A stretch of DNA of 20,350 bases. It comes from Beroe ovata (taxonomy: Eukaryota; Ctenophora; Nuda; Beroida; Beroidae). A program made the translations under genes and the position numbers. Location of the stretch: assembly GCA_946803715.1 (NCBI GenBank), contig CAMPET010000396.1, positions 1 through 20,350 on the forward strand. The letters are read 5' to 3'. Each line of letters starts with the position of its first letter. Positions within the stretch are counted from its first letter, which is position 1. Shown one piece after another: positions 1 through 10,448 of the stretch. Below the pieces are notes generated by a model, which saw only the letters and a program-made list of their open reading frames with translations, did not search any database and was not told the DNA's origin.

Positions 1-562
1 CCTTATCCTTCCAAATCATGTCTGTTTGAGTGAGCATTTGAGGACGGCTTCCAAACGAATAGAGCGATTGACTTGAAACTTCTACCATAGCTCAAAGACC
101 AATTGAAACTCAGACAGCCAAAATTTCACGTCGATCCAATAATCGGTTCCCGAGTTAAGGATCGCCATAGCCCCTTATCCACCCAAAGCATGTCAGTTTG
201 AGTGAGCATTTGAGGATAGCTTCCAAACGGATTGACCGATAGACTTGAAAGTTGAAACTTGTACCATAGCTCAAGGACCATTAAAAACTCAGACAGCCAA
301 AATTTCACGTCGATCCGATAATCGGTTCCGAGTTAAGGGCCGACATAGCCCCTTATCCACCCAAATCATGTCAGTTTGAGTGAGCATTTGAGGATAGTTT
401 CCAAACGGATTGACCGATAGACTTGAAACTTCTACCATAGCTCAAGGACCATTAGAAACTCAGACAGCCAAAATTTCATGCCGATCCGATAATCGGTTCC
501 CGAGTTAAGGGCCGACATATCCCCTCATCCACCCAAAGCATGTCAGTTTGAGTGAGCATTTG
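1..562. repeat. 172-bp tandem satellite, about 3.2 copies
   Basis: Units begin at 1, 173, 351 and 523, each starting with a variant of CCTTATCCACCCAAA. Copies 1 and 3 are 172 bp; copy 2 is 178 bp because of a short insertion near 261-267. The fourth copy stops after about 40 bp at 562. Copies differ by scattered substitutions, so this is an aged tandem array. It runs off the left edge of the window, so its true copy number is unknown. Small ORFs inside it are chance. Confidence 0.93.
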
Positions 563-1093
563 TATCAATCGGCATACAAACTCAGCACAATAGACTATGA
601 TCGAAATAGTTTACGATGTAATATTTAACCGTTTACTCGATGAGATAGCTCCAAAATTCCTTCATATTCGTAATCTACGCTCAAAATTAGGCCGGATACA
701 CATCTTTCCATTCCTCACAGCAGTAAAATAATTTTTGGCAATCCTGACGCCAACAGTTTGGGATTGTGTTTCTCCATTTCAGTCAGTTGCAAATACGAAT
801 CCATGACGGACGAAATGACGAATATTTTTTTTCACTATTTTCACCAAAATACCATTGATTTTGGACGTATTTTTGGACGTTGAATCGATTCTCAGTGCAA
901 TTTTGGGGCTATCTCGCTTCCCTGAGGCATCACTTGAGTACCAAACTCAGAACAATGGACTATGATTGAAACACTGGACATTGAACAGCGGACAGTGTAC
1001 ACCTATTATTAAGTATCTACACGTCGTGTTTACTCCAGGAAAGTACTCCAGGAAAGCACGCAGATTTGAGAGATTATTCTCTATTTAGGCACA
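563..1093. other. gene-free spacer with short repeats
   Basis: No convincing gene is visible. The stretch lies between the satellite and the stop codon of the minus-strand coiled-coil gene, so its right part should hold that gene's 3' UTR. No AATAAA on the minus strand was noticed close to the stop. A ~35-bp motif occurs twice (571-607 and 939-974, sharing GACTATGAT-GAAA). A 13-bp direct repeat, TACTCCAGGAAAG, occurs twice in tandem (1031-1056). Confidence 0.6.
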
Positions 1094-4000
1094 TCAAACC
1101 TCTGTATAAAGTATGCAAACCTCGGTAAAGACAGTCGGCGGTCTCTGTACCACCGATCTGAGTGGGGCATGTCGCTCGGGGAACTTTTTGTGATCGTGCT
1201 GGTGTGGCGAGAGGTACGCCGCCATGGCTGGTGACTCGGACGAGTAGGACAGGGTGGCGTGGTGGAGCTGTGCCGCCTGTCTGTGTAGCAGATTCCTCAT
1301 AAACACCTCGTTCTTGAGGTTTATCATTGTGCTGTGGAGAACGGACAGCTTCTTCTCGTAGATGCACGTTGTGCGGTCCAACTCCTTGTTCAGTCGGCTG
1401 ATCTCACATCGCTGCTCCTCCTACACACACAAAGAGACATGGTGAGAGAGAGGAGTGGTGTCAAGGGTGGGAGTGGTGTCATGCAACAGTCTCACGTGTG
1501 GTACCTCGAGTTTCTGGAGGTGTCTGATGGCGAGTTTTCCAGAGTCTTTGCTTGTCAGATCTTGTTGAGACTGTAGCATTCGCTCGGCGTATTCCCTCTT
1601 CTCCCTCTCGGCCTAGAATAAGAGAGAGAGAGAGAGAGAGAGAGAGGTATAAGTACAGATAACAAGATGATAGTATCGGTAGTAGTAGTAGTAGTAACCA
1701 CAGTACAATAACACTAAAATAGAGCACTTTGCACTAGGCTAATGTATCAAAATACAACAGCACTAACTCCTAACTAACAGAGTGATGGTGTTCTCTCAGT
1801 GCTATCATATCTCCCTAGATCACAGTTCACACAGTTCACTTACCGCTATAAATCACAGTTGACTGTTACCAATAGATCACTTACCTATAGATCACAGTTC
1901 ACGCAACTTACCTTGACGTTCTCCTTGCTCTGCGCTACCAGCATCTCGTTCTCCTTCTTAAACTTGATCATCATCTCTGTCCTCACTTTCTGCACCTCTT
2001 CCTTAATCCTCGCTTCCACCTGAGAAATTGTGAAGAGTTGCTTCCTTGCAGCACCCATACACTGACACTGTATCATAAACTGTAATGCTTTTGATCAGGT
2101 TATCATATGTGCGAGTTCTCAATTATACGATAGAAGACGTGCATGAAGAGGGTAACAGGAGTTTGCATAACAGGTTATTGAACCCCACTTTTACCTGTGA
2201 GTTCACTACAGACAGGGCAACGTTCGCAATACCTTCCCATCTAACCGACTTATGACACTCATGTGTGTGTTGAATGTGACGGCACCTATTTCATTCTCAG
2301 ACAACAGAGAAGCTCCACCTAAGTCGGCATATCACAGGGTTATAGATTCGAGTAGGATCCAGTGCTACGTTAATAGGCGGTCGTAACATGCTCCATGCGT
2401 TGTGTTTCCAGTGACTAAAGTCTCTACATTGCTGCTGCTTGCTGTGATCTGTGTGTGTGTCTACACTCTACTGTAATCGGTGTTTCTGTTGAGATCATGC
2501 ATCTCTCTGTCTCTCACTACCTCACTCTCAGAAAAGACTGTTTCCGCAGATATCTCGTCTTCTTTCTCTGCTTTGGTGTCAGTGTTGTTCATTTCAGGGA
2601 CTTCTATCTCAGGTGACTTCGGTTTAGTAACAGGCGTTATGGGTTTAGTAATAGGCGTTCTGGGTTTGGTAACAGGCGTTCTGGGTTTGGCAACAAGCGT
2701 TTTGGGTTTGGCAACAGGCGTCCTGGGCTTGATATCAGGTGTCTTGGCTTTTGTGCCTGGTGTTCTTGGTTTGGCGACATCAACATCTGTTCTCAGCACG
2801 TTTGGGTCTTGTGCTGGCGCAGCCTGCCTCGGTAAAAAAATAATGATGGGAATTTAGTGTGTTGGTGAGAAGGAACATGCATATAATATCTCTACTCTTT
2901 AGCATTCCCTTATAATTAGATTGGAGAAATACTGCACTTGCTGGCTGCAAACCAAACCTTCGTATGCCACTGAGCGCCAAGCAACTTGCATCGATAACCC
3001 ATAGACTATTTCTAGTTGCTGCAAACAAATTTCAACACAAAAAACATGACGTTCATGAGGACCCTCTCATATCACATTCCCCTTAACCTCTTAACAGCAT
3101 ACAAGTCTACCGCTTGATCAAAATTACACCCCCTTTACCGCAAATCATGCATACAACTACCGTTACATCACAACTCTCAACCCCAGGTGCTGCAGTATCA
3201 GAGTGATGCACTGGTGCAGAGTGGTGTCCTGGTACAGAGTGGTACACTGGTACAGAGTGGTGTCCTGAGTGGACAGGGAGATAATGAGCATCATCCATGA
3301 TGCTGGACTGCTGGTCAACACTTCCACACTCAGACAGAACAATGGACACCTCTGATTCCATGTGTCTGGTGTTGGATCGGGTGAGGGTTGACCAAGCGTC
3401 TCCAGAGAGGGGTGTTCCAGTATTTGGTGTTGCCATGGAGCGTTGCCTGGATACAACAGCCTCCCTCAGCTTATCAGAATGTGGAAGTGAGTCTGGTGTC
3501 TCAGCTGGATTAGTCTCACTCATTGCTTCAGTCAGCGGTAATGCTGTTTGGCATCCAACCTATCTCGGTCATCGTTTTGTAATTTACTAAGTCTAAAAGT
3601 TATCACTGATGAGAAGGTCATCAGCTACAATACCGTAACTAAGTATCGAAGAATGGAACATATATTAGGATTTGAAAAGTTAAACAATATTACTGTAGCA
3701 ATATAGAGGGATTATAGGTGTTTCATACTTCAAGTTAATAGATCTAGAGACTAAGAAACGTATAGAAAGTATCATGCAGTTTACCTCAGCACTGCTAGTT
3801 CCCGATCCTTTTGGTGGCTCAATGGCTGTTACAACGGGGGAAGCAGGTGGCGTTGGAGATGCTGAACTGTCGACAAACGCAACTTTCTTCACCGCCTGAC
3901 TCTTCAAAACCAGCTGTTCATTCTCGTCCTTCAACTTCGCAGTTTCCCCCTTCAAATTCTTCACTTCCTCTTCCAAAACAGATTTCTCCTGCTCACCCTC

Positions 4001-5212
4001 TTCTCGGACTAGCTTTAGCCTGGCTTCAACTCTCTTGACCTTGCTTTGCAGGTCACTTACTTCGTCATCAAGTTGTGTGCATCGCTTTGTTAGCTTATCC
4101 CTCTCATCCACAACCTGTGAAATTATCGCTACTTGAAGATAAATGACACTATATCTCTGTGTTCCTATGTTAGTCAATCAATGAAACGGCAATGTACATG
4201 GTTTGCATGTCTCACACCCTCAATTATGTACCTTTTGGTGGTCATCAGGGTTTATAGTGTTTGCAGTTATGTCGGGTTGAGGTGGAGGGGGAGGAGTTTC
4301 ATCTTTCAAACTTGTCTCACTGTCATCATAAGAAAATTGTTCATCTAGAACTTTGCTTTCAGCATCTTGAAGTTGACCTCTCAATGTTGACATATTCTGC
4401 TCTTGGGCCTTTAACATTTTGGATTGTTTGGCAATAGTATCTCTGAGTTCTTGAAGGACTGAGCCACTTTGTCCAGTCTCCAATTCCAACATGTTTGTGT
4501 AGTACCTCCTATATTCCCCAGCTATCTTTTTACATGCATCTGCAATCTGAGTCTTGTAGCTTCTTCTTACTATCTGAAGTCGCTCTTCATATATCTTTTC
4601 CAATTCAGCCAACCTGACAATGCATTAAAGAGTCAGTTTTTAATGACATCATCATATAGGTTACTGTTATCAAACAATTAAGCGAGATTGACATGTGGTA
4701 CCTATCATTAATTGAACAGTAAAGGTCCATAGCACGCCCACCAACTTTAGCATCATAATCAGCATGAAGGAGCTGTTTCGCAAATAGTAGATTCCTTTTG
4801 ACCACAGTGATTTCTTTCAATAAATTCTAGTGATTAAGGAGAGTCAAGGTTTTGTATAGTAAAATACAAATTCAATCTTCGAATGTGTGCAGCTTTTGGC
4901 AATATAACTATGCATTATCTATCTAAAAGCAATGATAGGACTGAACTTTCTTGAAACTGAACTGATTACCTGAATAATCTTGATCATTTTGTTAAGATCA
5001 GTTATAGAGGACTCATCTGTCTGACATGCAATGTCTTTCAAGAAATATCCAACATTGTTGTTCATAGTGATTGACTCAGCAAACACTTGCAGAAGACGTG
5101 GATCAACCTCAACAAATCCTGGGCAGGTTTTCAGCTTTTCCATTGTACTAATACTGACAGGGGAGTTTTCTCCTGCAGAAACCACAACAGATTTTTCTTC
5201 TTCTTCAGCCAT
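1094..5212 (-). CDS. coiled-coil protein resembling C10orf67 (DUF4709 family), 9 exons
   Basis: Role unknown; probably a structural coiled-coil protein. Inferred exons in transcript order: 5212-4970, 4826-4702, 4613-4232, 4114-3785, 3559-3161 (or 3167), 2823-2521, 2019-1912, 1612-1505, 1420-1094. All junctions are GT-AG, and the joined frame stays open for about 774 residues. Residues ~45-165 (ACQTDESS, FAKQLLHADYD, the ELEKIYEERL segment) resemble the DUF4709 domain of human C10orf67 as I remember it. Exon 3 ends in a proline run, and exon 4 is strongly coiled coil. Exon 5 is Ser/Thr/His-rich, exon 6 carries seven-residue KPxTPxx repeats, and exons 7-9 are again coiled coil. Every junction is phase 0 except exon 2/3 (phase 2). 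The start ATG at 5212 follows an AG at 5221-5220. The exon 5 boundaries are the least certain. Family naming is from memory; the gene structure is better supported than the name. Confidence 0.68.
1621..1696. repeat. (AG)13 and (GTA)6 microsatellites in an intron
   Basis: 1621-1646 is a pure AG run and 1678-1696 a GTA run. On the coding (minus) strand the AG run reads (CT)n and lies about 8 bases upstream of the exon 8 acceptor at 1614-1613, so it can act as an extended polypyrimidine tract. Confidence 0.9.
1800..1911 (-). repeat. degenerate repeats carrying three GTAAGT donor-like sites
   Basis: Directly after exon 7 of the coiled-coil gene, the minus strand reads GTAAGT at 1911-1906 (the inferred donor), again at 1884-1879 and again at 1843-1838. 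They are embedded in copies of GAACTGTGATCTATAG-like sequence. Use of the second site would add 27 nt and run into an in-frame TAG just before that donor. Confidence 0.7.
2621..2767 (-). repeat. 21-bp coding minisatellite (KPxTPxx heptad)
   Basis: Seven consecutive 21-bp units lie inside exon 6 of the minus-strand coiled-coil gene and keep the frame. They encode variants of KPRTPVT, with units such as KPKTLVA, KPITPVT and KAKTPDI. The pattern is basic, Pro-rich and full of Thr-Pro dipeptides, the minimal target of proline-directed kinases. A partial unit lies on either side. Confidence 0.9.
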
Positions 5213-6425
5213 AATGCTCCTGTATCCAACAAGGTGAAAATATGATGCACAAGTCATTCCAGATAATAGTCAAACTAACCAAAATTAGAACAAATATATT
5301 TGATTTACTATGCAGCCACCCACTAAGACAAGTTATCATAAATCCATAATACAGATATCAATACCACTACATCTAAATTGATGCATTAGCATGATAGATA
5401 AAAGCATTAAAAAGCATTAATTCATTCAATCATTCATTTTCATCTATAAATGAAAATATTATCCACTCATTATCCATCACAGCATGCAGTCAGTGTCAGA
5501 TGTCATCAAGTCAGTATCTTTAAGCTGCTTGCGCAAGAAACAATGCTCTATGATCAAAAAAGGCATTAAGTCCAATTCGAAAATTGTCAGATATTATCTG
5601 ACCACTTTTTTTTCGCGCGCAGCTTCGATAAAGATTAAAGACGCGAAGAAAAAAATCAAATTGAATAGCTATAACAAGTGAAAAATAAATGCTTGTATAA
5701 TATAATACTTGCACAATTGCCAAATGTTATTTGTCCGCTGTTTTTTGCACGCGGCGCGCGCCCTCGGCTTCATTGGAGGTCTTTGATGTTTTGGCCTTCA
5801 GAGAAGGTGCGCGCCGCGCGCAAAAAGCAGTGGACAGATGATATCCGGCAACATGAACAATACAATATTACAATGCAAATGCGCGCGGCCGCGGCCGGCT
5901 AAGATCAGAGTTTGTCGAATCATTAAAAATATTTTTGCCGGATGTTCATATTATCTGTCCTCTGTTTCTTGCCCCTTATTTCACTATGTGATCTGAAATG
6001 TCGTGGAAACTGAAAGAGCTGTATACAAACTGTTTACGTTTTTTTGATTAAGGCAATTATTGCTACTATTATAGAAGTTACATTTGTTATTTGGTCATTG
6101 TTATTATTGAATTGTAGCATAGTTTCTAGAAACAATGGAACTTAGCTGAGACCTTTTGTTTCAAGGGGAGTACCCTGTATGAGTACATAATTCAATGAAT
6201 TAAGTTTATGAAGAGTGAAGTGTCAGAACAGAGTTGCCTGAAGGCAAAAAGTTTTATATATTTATTTATTTATTGAGCTGTTTGTCGTAATCCTGATATT
6301 GAAATATTTTGTTCAAAAAATTCAATTCAATAACTTTTTGTTTATTGACATGATCTGCTATAGTAGATTTTGCTTAAAATTTTGTTTTGCTTGAAAGTAT
6401 ATTTTGATCACAATTCACTGTTAGG
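5213..6425. promoter_or_regulatory. divergent intergenic region between the coiled-coil and M13 genes
   Basis: About 1.2 kb separates two divergently transcribed genes, so both promoters should lie here. It is AT-rich apart from a GC-tipped foldback at 5698-5870. No clear TATA box or coding exon was recognised. The short ORFs at 5484-5902 fall in repeats and low-complexity sequence and look like noise. On the minus strand an AG at 5221-5220 lies 7 nt before the coiled-coil start; on the plus strand an AG at 6423-6424 lies 1 nt before the M13 start. Confidence 0.5.
5698..5870. repeat. foldback / MITE-like inverted repeat with GC-rich tips
   Basis: Two ~65-nt arms (5698-5762 and 5806-5870) pair around a 43-nt loop centred at 5784. 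By eye the inner 44 nt match at about 35 positions, including TGTCC-CTG-TTTTTGC-CGCGGCGCGC. The outer ~20 nt are weaker. The same arm motif recurs in part at 5586-5620 and 5936-5974 (plus sense). No ORF or transposase lies within it. This is consistent with a non-autonomous hairpin element, but no clean target-site duplication was identified. Confidence 0.65.
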
Positions 6426-8462
6426 ATGTTACATGCCAAAGATGATTTCTATGCCTCTGTGAATAAAGATTGGCTGGAAAGTAATCCTTGTCCTGATGAC
6501 TACTCTCGCTGGGGAACTTTTGAAGAATTGAACAGAGTGAGTTGATATGCTTTGTCTAGGTTCAAAATTGAGAATAGTTCATGGATCAATTGTTTGTATA
6601 ATTGTGTATCAACAATAGAATACTGAAATTTTGAGTGATTCATATTATTTCAGTCTAATGAGGAAAGATTGCAGATACTCTTAGATGAAACTTCTTCAGA
6701 AGACAATGACTGGAAGTGTGTTCAGACTCTTTGGAGACAAGGCCAAGATGAGGACAAACTGAATTCAGATAGTTTGGACAATGTATTGAGCAAACAACTT
6801 GATGAAATTAAGGGAATAAAGTCCTCAGAAAACTTGATTGATACCTTGATTGAATTTGGTTCTTCAGGAATTGGCACTCCAATGGTACTTGATTCCTCAC
6901 CCGATTTCAAAAACTCTGATTTCATGATTTTAAATATTGATAGAAATAGCAATGGTCTTGGACTTCTTGATAGAGACATCTACTTTGATGAGAAAATGTC
7001 TGAAAAATGTGAGGCATACAAGAAATTCTTAGTTTCTGTCACCAACCATTTGAAACAGTTCTGTGAATGTGAGTACCTACAGGGTGACAGCAGCAATGTT
7101 TACAACTTAGAGGAGAGACTTGCAAAATCCTGCATGAAGAATGCTGATAGGCGTATCCCAAGTAATGTGTATAATCCCCATTCCATTGATGATCTCAAAG
7201 AATTGTGCCCAAGTATCAATTGGGTGGAAGTGTTTGGAAGCCTCGGAGTAAGTTTAGGGGAGGGTCAATTTGTTTGTGTAACAGATGTTGAATTCATTAA
7301 GGAGCTTAATTCATGTTTGACTGATATAGACTTGGAAACCTGGAAACATTATCTTGCTGTGCGTTTGTTGTCATCTCTAGGTAAATATTTGGATCATTCC
7401 ATTGATCAAATAGTGTTCGACTTTTATGGCAAAGTTATGAAAGGACAGCTTGAACAAAAGCCGAGGTGGAAACGGGTTTATTATACAATTGATTCTAAAA
7501 TTGGACAGATTATTGGGAAAAGATTCGTTGATAAGTATTTCCCCAGCAAAAGCAAAGCTCAAGTTGTTGCCATGATAGATAGAATGAAAGCTGTTCTAGA
7601 GAAGAGGATAAAAAGCTTGCCTTGGATGGGTGATGCCACAAAGGAAAAAGCCTTAAAGAAGTTAGGAACGTTTACTGTTAAAATAGGCTACCCTGATAAA
7701 TGGATTGATCACAGTGATCTATCTCTGACTGCTGATTCCTACTGTCAGAATGTCGTACTTTGCACAAAATGGTTACACAAGACAGAGCTAGCAAAGTGTT
7801 ACAAGCCCGTGGACAAGACTGAATGGCACATGACTCCTCAAACTGTAAATGCTTACTACAACCCTTGTCAAAATGAAATTGTGTTCCCTGCTGGAATTCT
7901 GCAACCCCCCATGTTCGATGAAACGGCTTCACAGGCATCCAACTTTGGCGGCATAGGAGCAGTTATTTGTCATGAAATAACCCATGGATTCGATGATCAG
8001 GGGGCTAAATTTGATCACTGCGGGAATCTGGAGAATTGGTGGACAGATCAAGATGAGAAAAATTTCAAAGAATGCTCGGAAAAACTCAAAGTTCAGTTTG
8101 ACAACTATCTTGTGCATGGTATGAATGTGAAAGGTGACTTGTGTCTAGGGGAGAATATTGCTGATCTGGGGGGACTGAGTATTTCACTTGAAGCACTCAA
8201 AACCATGTTGGAGGATAGCAAATGCAGCCATGGAGAAGTGAAAGCAAATCTCAAGGATCTTTTTTATGCCTGGGCTGTGATCTGGAGAAACAACATCAAG
8301 GAGGAGGAAGCCAAGAGAAGAATCATCATGGATCCCCACAGCCCAGGTCACTTGAGAGTGAATGGTATCGTGAGAAACATTGACGAATTCTACGAGTTGT
8401 TTGAAGTAGGTTGTGATGACGGTATGTTTCTAGAGGTGGAGAAACGGTCCAAAATATGGTAG
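6426..8462 (+). CDS. M13-family zinc metallopeptidase (neprilysin/PepO-like)
   Basis: Cleaves oligopeptides with a catalytic zinc. Two exons are inferred: 6426-6536 (37 codons, ending at GTGAGT) and 6654-8462 after ATTTCAG, in phase 0, giving 639 residues. Residues 6-16 (DDFYASVNKDW) match the family's opening DDFY-VN-W block. The catalytic HEITH is at residues 477-481, and E537/D541 of ENIADLGG supply the third zinc ligand and its partner. NAYYNP starts at N436, and a C-terminal DPHSPGHLRVNG block carries the transition-state His. Length and a start only five residues before DDFY are typical of bacterial PepO-type enzymes. No signal peptide or membrane anchor is encoded in these exons, and the Cys-rich C-terminus of vertebrate neprilysins is absent (it ends KIW). 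A missing upstream exon is possible because AG immediately precedes GATG at 6425. All active-site residues are intact. Confidence 0.9.
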
Positions 8463-8727
8463 AAAAACTAGCATAATACGTCCAGAGGGGCCATTTCAGA
8501 AATGGGCCATCAAATTGTAATTTGTAGAATTTGTCATGAAATTTACGATTTTTTTTGTTATGTGCTGGCCACATGGTCGATAAATTGTTAGAAAATTTCA
8601 CACTTACTTAATTAATATTGAGGTCGCAACTTGACTACCAATGTTTATTATTACTGTTCTGTCACATTCGTTCACGGCGCGAAGTTGTATCCACCATCTG
8701 AGTTAACGCTGATATATGTTGTGTAGG
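8463..8727 (+). other. short intercistronic spacer, M13 gene to CCDC86
   Basis: 265 bp with no ORF of note. An imperfect hairpin (GGCCATTTC / GAAATGGGCC, about 8491-8510) lies ~30 nt after the M13 stop. No AATAAA was seen on the plus strand. The spacer ends in TTGTGTAG directly before G-ATG of the next gene. Confidence 0.5.
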
Positions 8728-9605
8728 ATGGTGAAACATAGTGATAAGCCCGTATCAGGACGAGCTTGGAAACAGAAAAAAGAGTGCAGGTGAGAATGAG
8801 GATTTAGCTACATGATCCCAAATAGAGGGGGACGAATGTATTGCGAATGATGTTCTTGTCGATGAAAGAGAGTGTTCTCTGTCAACAAGTGAAACACGTC
8901 TTGACAATCTTCCACTTGCCTGTGCTTCGGTACTTGTGACTTGTGTTAAAACCTGTGCTACAACACGATTCAGTTTTGTTATCCATCAGGTTTTCAGCCC
9001 TTGGTAATGACAAATCTGCCAAGTCATCGTTTGAGAAGAAGATGCAGCTGAAGAAGCAGCTGAAGAACATCAGAGAAATGGCTAATCAGATTAAAACCGA
9101 GAAGCAGCAGGAAATTGCTGTGAGTTATAGTGGTTCATTATCTCAACATTAATTAGTATAGATATCCGCATTGAATACCTATCACAGTGTGGTATGAACA
9201 CTGTTAATGTCAGCACCCATAGAGGGTAACATGACACATCCAGTATTGAACATTACAGTGTGATAAACTGTATGATTATTAAACACTCTATCCAAACACA
9301 GGCAAAGCAAGAGAGAATTGCAGAGAATAAGCGGAGACGAGAAGAAAATGAAAAGAAAGCAGAAATTGTCCAGAAGGTTTGATAAGCTATTTGCACGGTG
9401 TCGCGTTCTATTCATACATCCCACAATACCTGAACCTCTTGTATTTCATCCGTCAGCTATCTATTGGCATTCTGATCATTGTTATGTCACCGTACTGATC
9501 ATTGTCATGTCATCATTCTGATCATTGTTATGTCATCAGATTACCAATACGAAGAAATTGAAGAAGATCAAGAAGAAGCAACTGAGATCAATCGAGACTA
9601 GATGA
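8728..9605 (+). CDS. CCDC86: Cgr1/CCDC86-family ribosome-biogenesis protein
   Basis: Cgr1/CCDC86 proteins are nucleolar and act in pre-rRNA processing for the 60S subunit. Four exons are inferred: 8728-8789, 8990-9119, 9302-9376, 9540-9605. All are GT-AG and frames join without a break to give 110 residues, close to yeast Cgr1 length and much shorter than vertebrate CCDC86, which has a long N-terminal extension. The N-terminus carries PVSGRAWKQKK, the family's GK.VSG..WK block, followed by FSAL. SSFEKKMQLKKQLK is the conserved (S)WEKKM start of the basic helix. The C-terminus KAEIVQKITNTKKLKKIKKK is the family's most conserved segment. The protein is almost entirely Lys/Glu/Arg-rich, as expected for a long charged helix. 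The start at 8728 follows AG-G. It lies between the M13 peptidase (265 bp upstream) and ACP (186 bp downstream), all on the plus strand. Confidence 0.9.
9470..9538 (+). repeat. 3 x 23-bp repeat ending at a splice acceptor
   Basis: Three adjacent 23-bp units (9470, 9493, 9516) share CTGATCATTG-ATGTCA. They lie at the 3' end of CCDC86 intron 3. The last unit runs into the acceptor AG (9538-9539), so the splice site appears built from repeat sequence. Confidence 0.88.
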
Positions 9606-9791
9606 CCACCGAACTTCACTGTTTATTGACCTCATATTCGACGTTTTTCAAAGTTTCACCAACTCGGATATGTTTCGTATTGTCTTGTTAACAAGATCTC
9701 GAGTTTCTTTACTACTGCTATTCCTGCTATCAATCTAGTTGTTCCGATATAATTTCCCGAATCCTAACCCCCTCATGGCCCATGTAGCAGG

Positions 9792-10208
9792 ATGTCGCAC
9801 ACAGTGAGACAAGTGTTACGTCGGGTGGTGCCCATCGTGTGTCGAACAGCTCGACCAGCATGTACCATTGCTCTCCGGAAAATCCCCCTCCCATCCCACT
9901 GCCCGTCCCCTTCTCCCCTCCCTCCCCACACCCTGTACAGACATGGGTCAGAGTGGACAGCGGACAGCATCCTGGACAGGATAATCTACGTGCTGCAGAC
10001 CTATGACAAGGTGGACGCGGACAAGGTGCATGTGGACGCGGACCTTGTCAAGGACCTCGGACTGGACAGTTTGGACATAGTGGAGGTATGCTACCACGTG
10101 GAACGGAGTATGAACACGTGGATATCGGACGAGGAGAGGGAAACTGTGGAGACTGTGAGGGATGTTTGGGAGATTGTTATGCACAAACTACTCTACAGAT
10201 TCGCCTGA
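9792..10208 (+). CDS. NDUFAB1: mitochondrial acyl carrier protein, divergent C-terminal half
   Basis: Carries acyl chains on 4'-phosphopantetheine for mitochondrial fatty-acid/lipoate synthesis and serves as a subunit of complex I and the LYR-protein network. It is a single uninterrupted exon of 138 residues. Residues 1-~55 are Arg/Ala/Pro-rich and nearly free of acid, fitting a mitochondrial transit peptide. Residues ~60-138 form the carrier domain: helix I ends in YDKVDADKV, and the DLGLDSLD motif places the phosphopantetheine serine at S93, followed by IVEVCYHVE. After that the usual EFGFEIPD stretch is replaced by RSMNTWISDEERETVETV, so helices II-III are diverged although the TV-D-W segment keeps helix IV register. 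The key Ser is intact, so carrier function is expected. The start at 9792 follows GCAG-G. Absence of introns, unlike both neighbours, may reflect retroposition or intron loss. Confidence 0.9.
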   Translation: MSHTVRQVLRRVVPIVCRTARPACTIALRKIPLPSHCPSPSPLPPHTLYRHGSEWTADSILDRIIYVLQTYDKVDADKVHVDADLVKDLGLDSLDIVEVCYHVERSMNTWISDEERETVETVRDVWEIVMHKLLYRFA

Positions 10209-10392
10209 TTCTAACTTATTACCATATAGCGATAAGATGATATGCGCACACTTCCATACTTTCATATAGTCATTGGTGAGAATGAGGGTGAAGTGTGAAA
10301 TGTATGAAAATTTCTGATCTTTGTTAACTGTTACGAAATATAAGTTGATTTTCTAAGCGTTCTCCATCAGTACTCGATTCTTGCTACATACC

Positions 10393-10448
10393 TATTCAAT
10401 TCAACTTATTCAATTCAACCTATTCAATTCAACCTATTCAATTCAACT
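10393..10448. repeat. 4 x 14-bp tandem repeat
   Basis: Four perfect or one-mismatch units of TATTCAATTCAACY start at 10393, 10407, 10421 and 10435. They lie in the ACP-to-RAD54L2 spacer (10209-10530), which otherwise shows no gene and no AATAAA. Confidence 0.92.

Noticed and set aside
1074-1367. 97-codon minus-strand ORF overlapping the last coiled-coil exon
   Set aside because: It is an out-of-frame shadow. The frame ending at 1094 continues the coiled coil and joins exon 8 in phase.
2480-2857. 125-codon plus-strand ORF rich in Gly-Val-Leu
   Set aside because: It is the antisense reading of the 21-bp repeat in exon 6. Its hydrophobic repeats mirror the KPxTPxx codons, and it has no other support.
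5484-5902. Small ORFs in the divergent spacer
   Set aside because: They overlap the foldback repeat and AT-rich sequence, and lack splice or family support.
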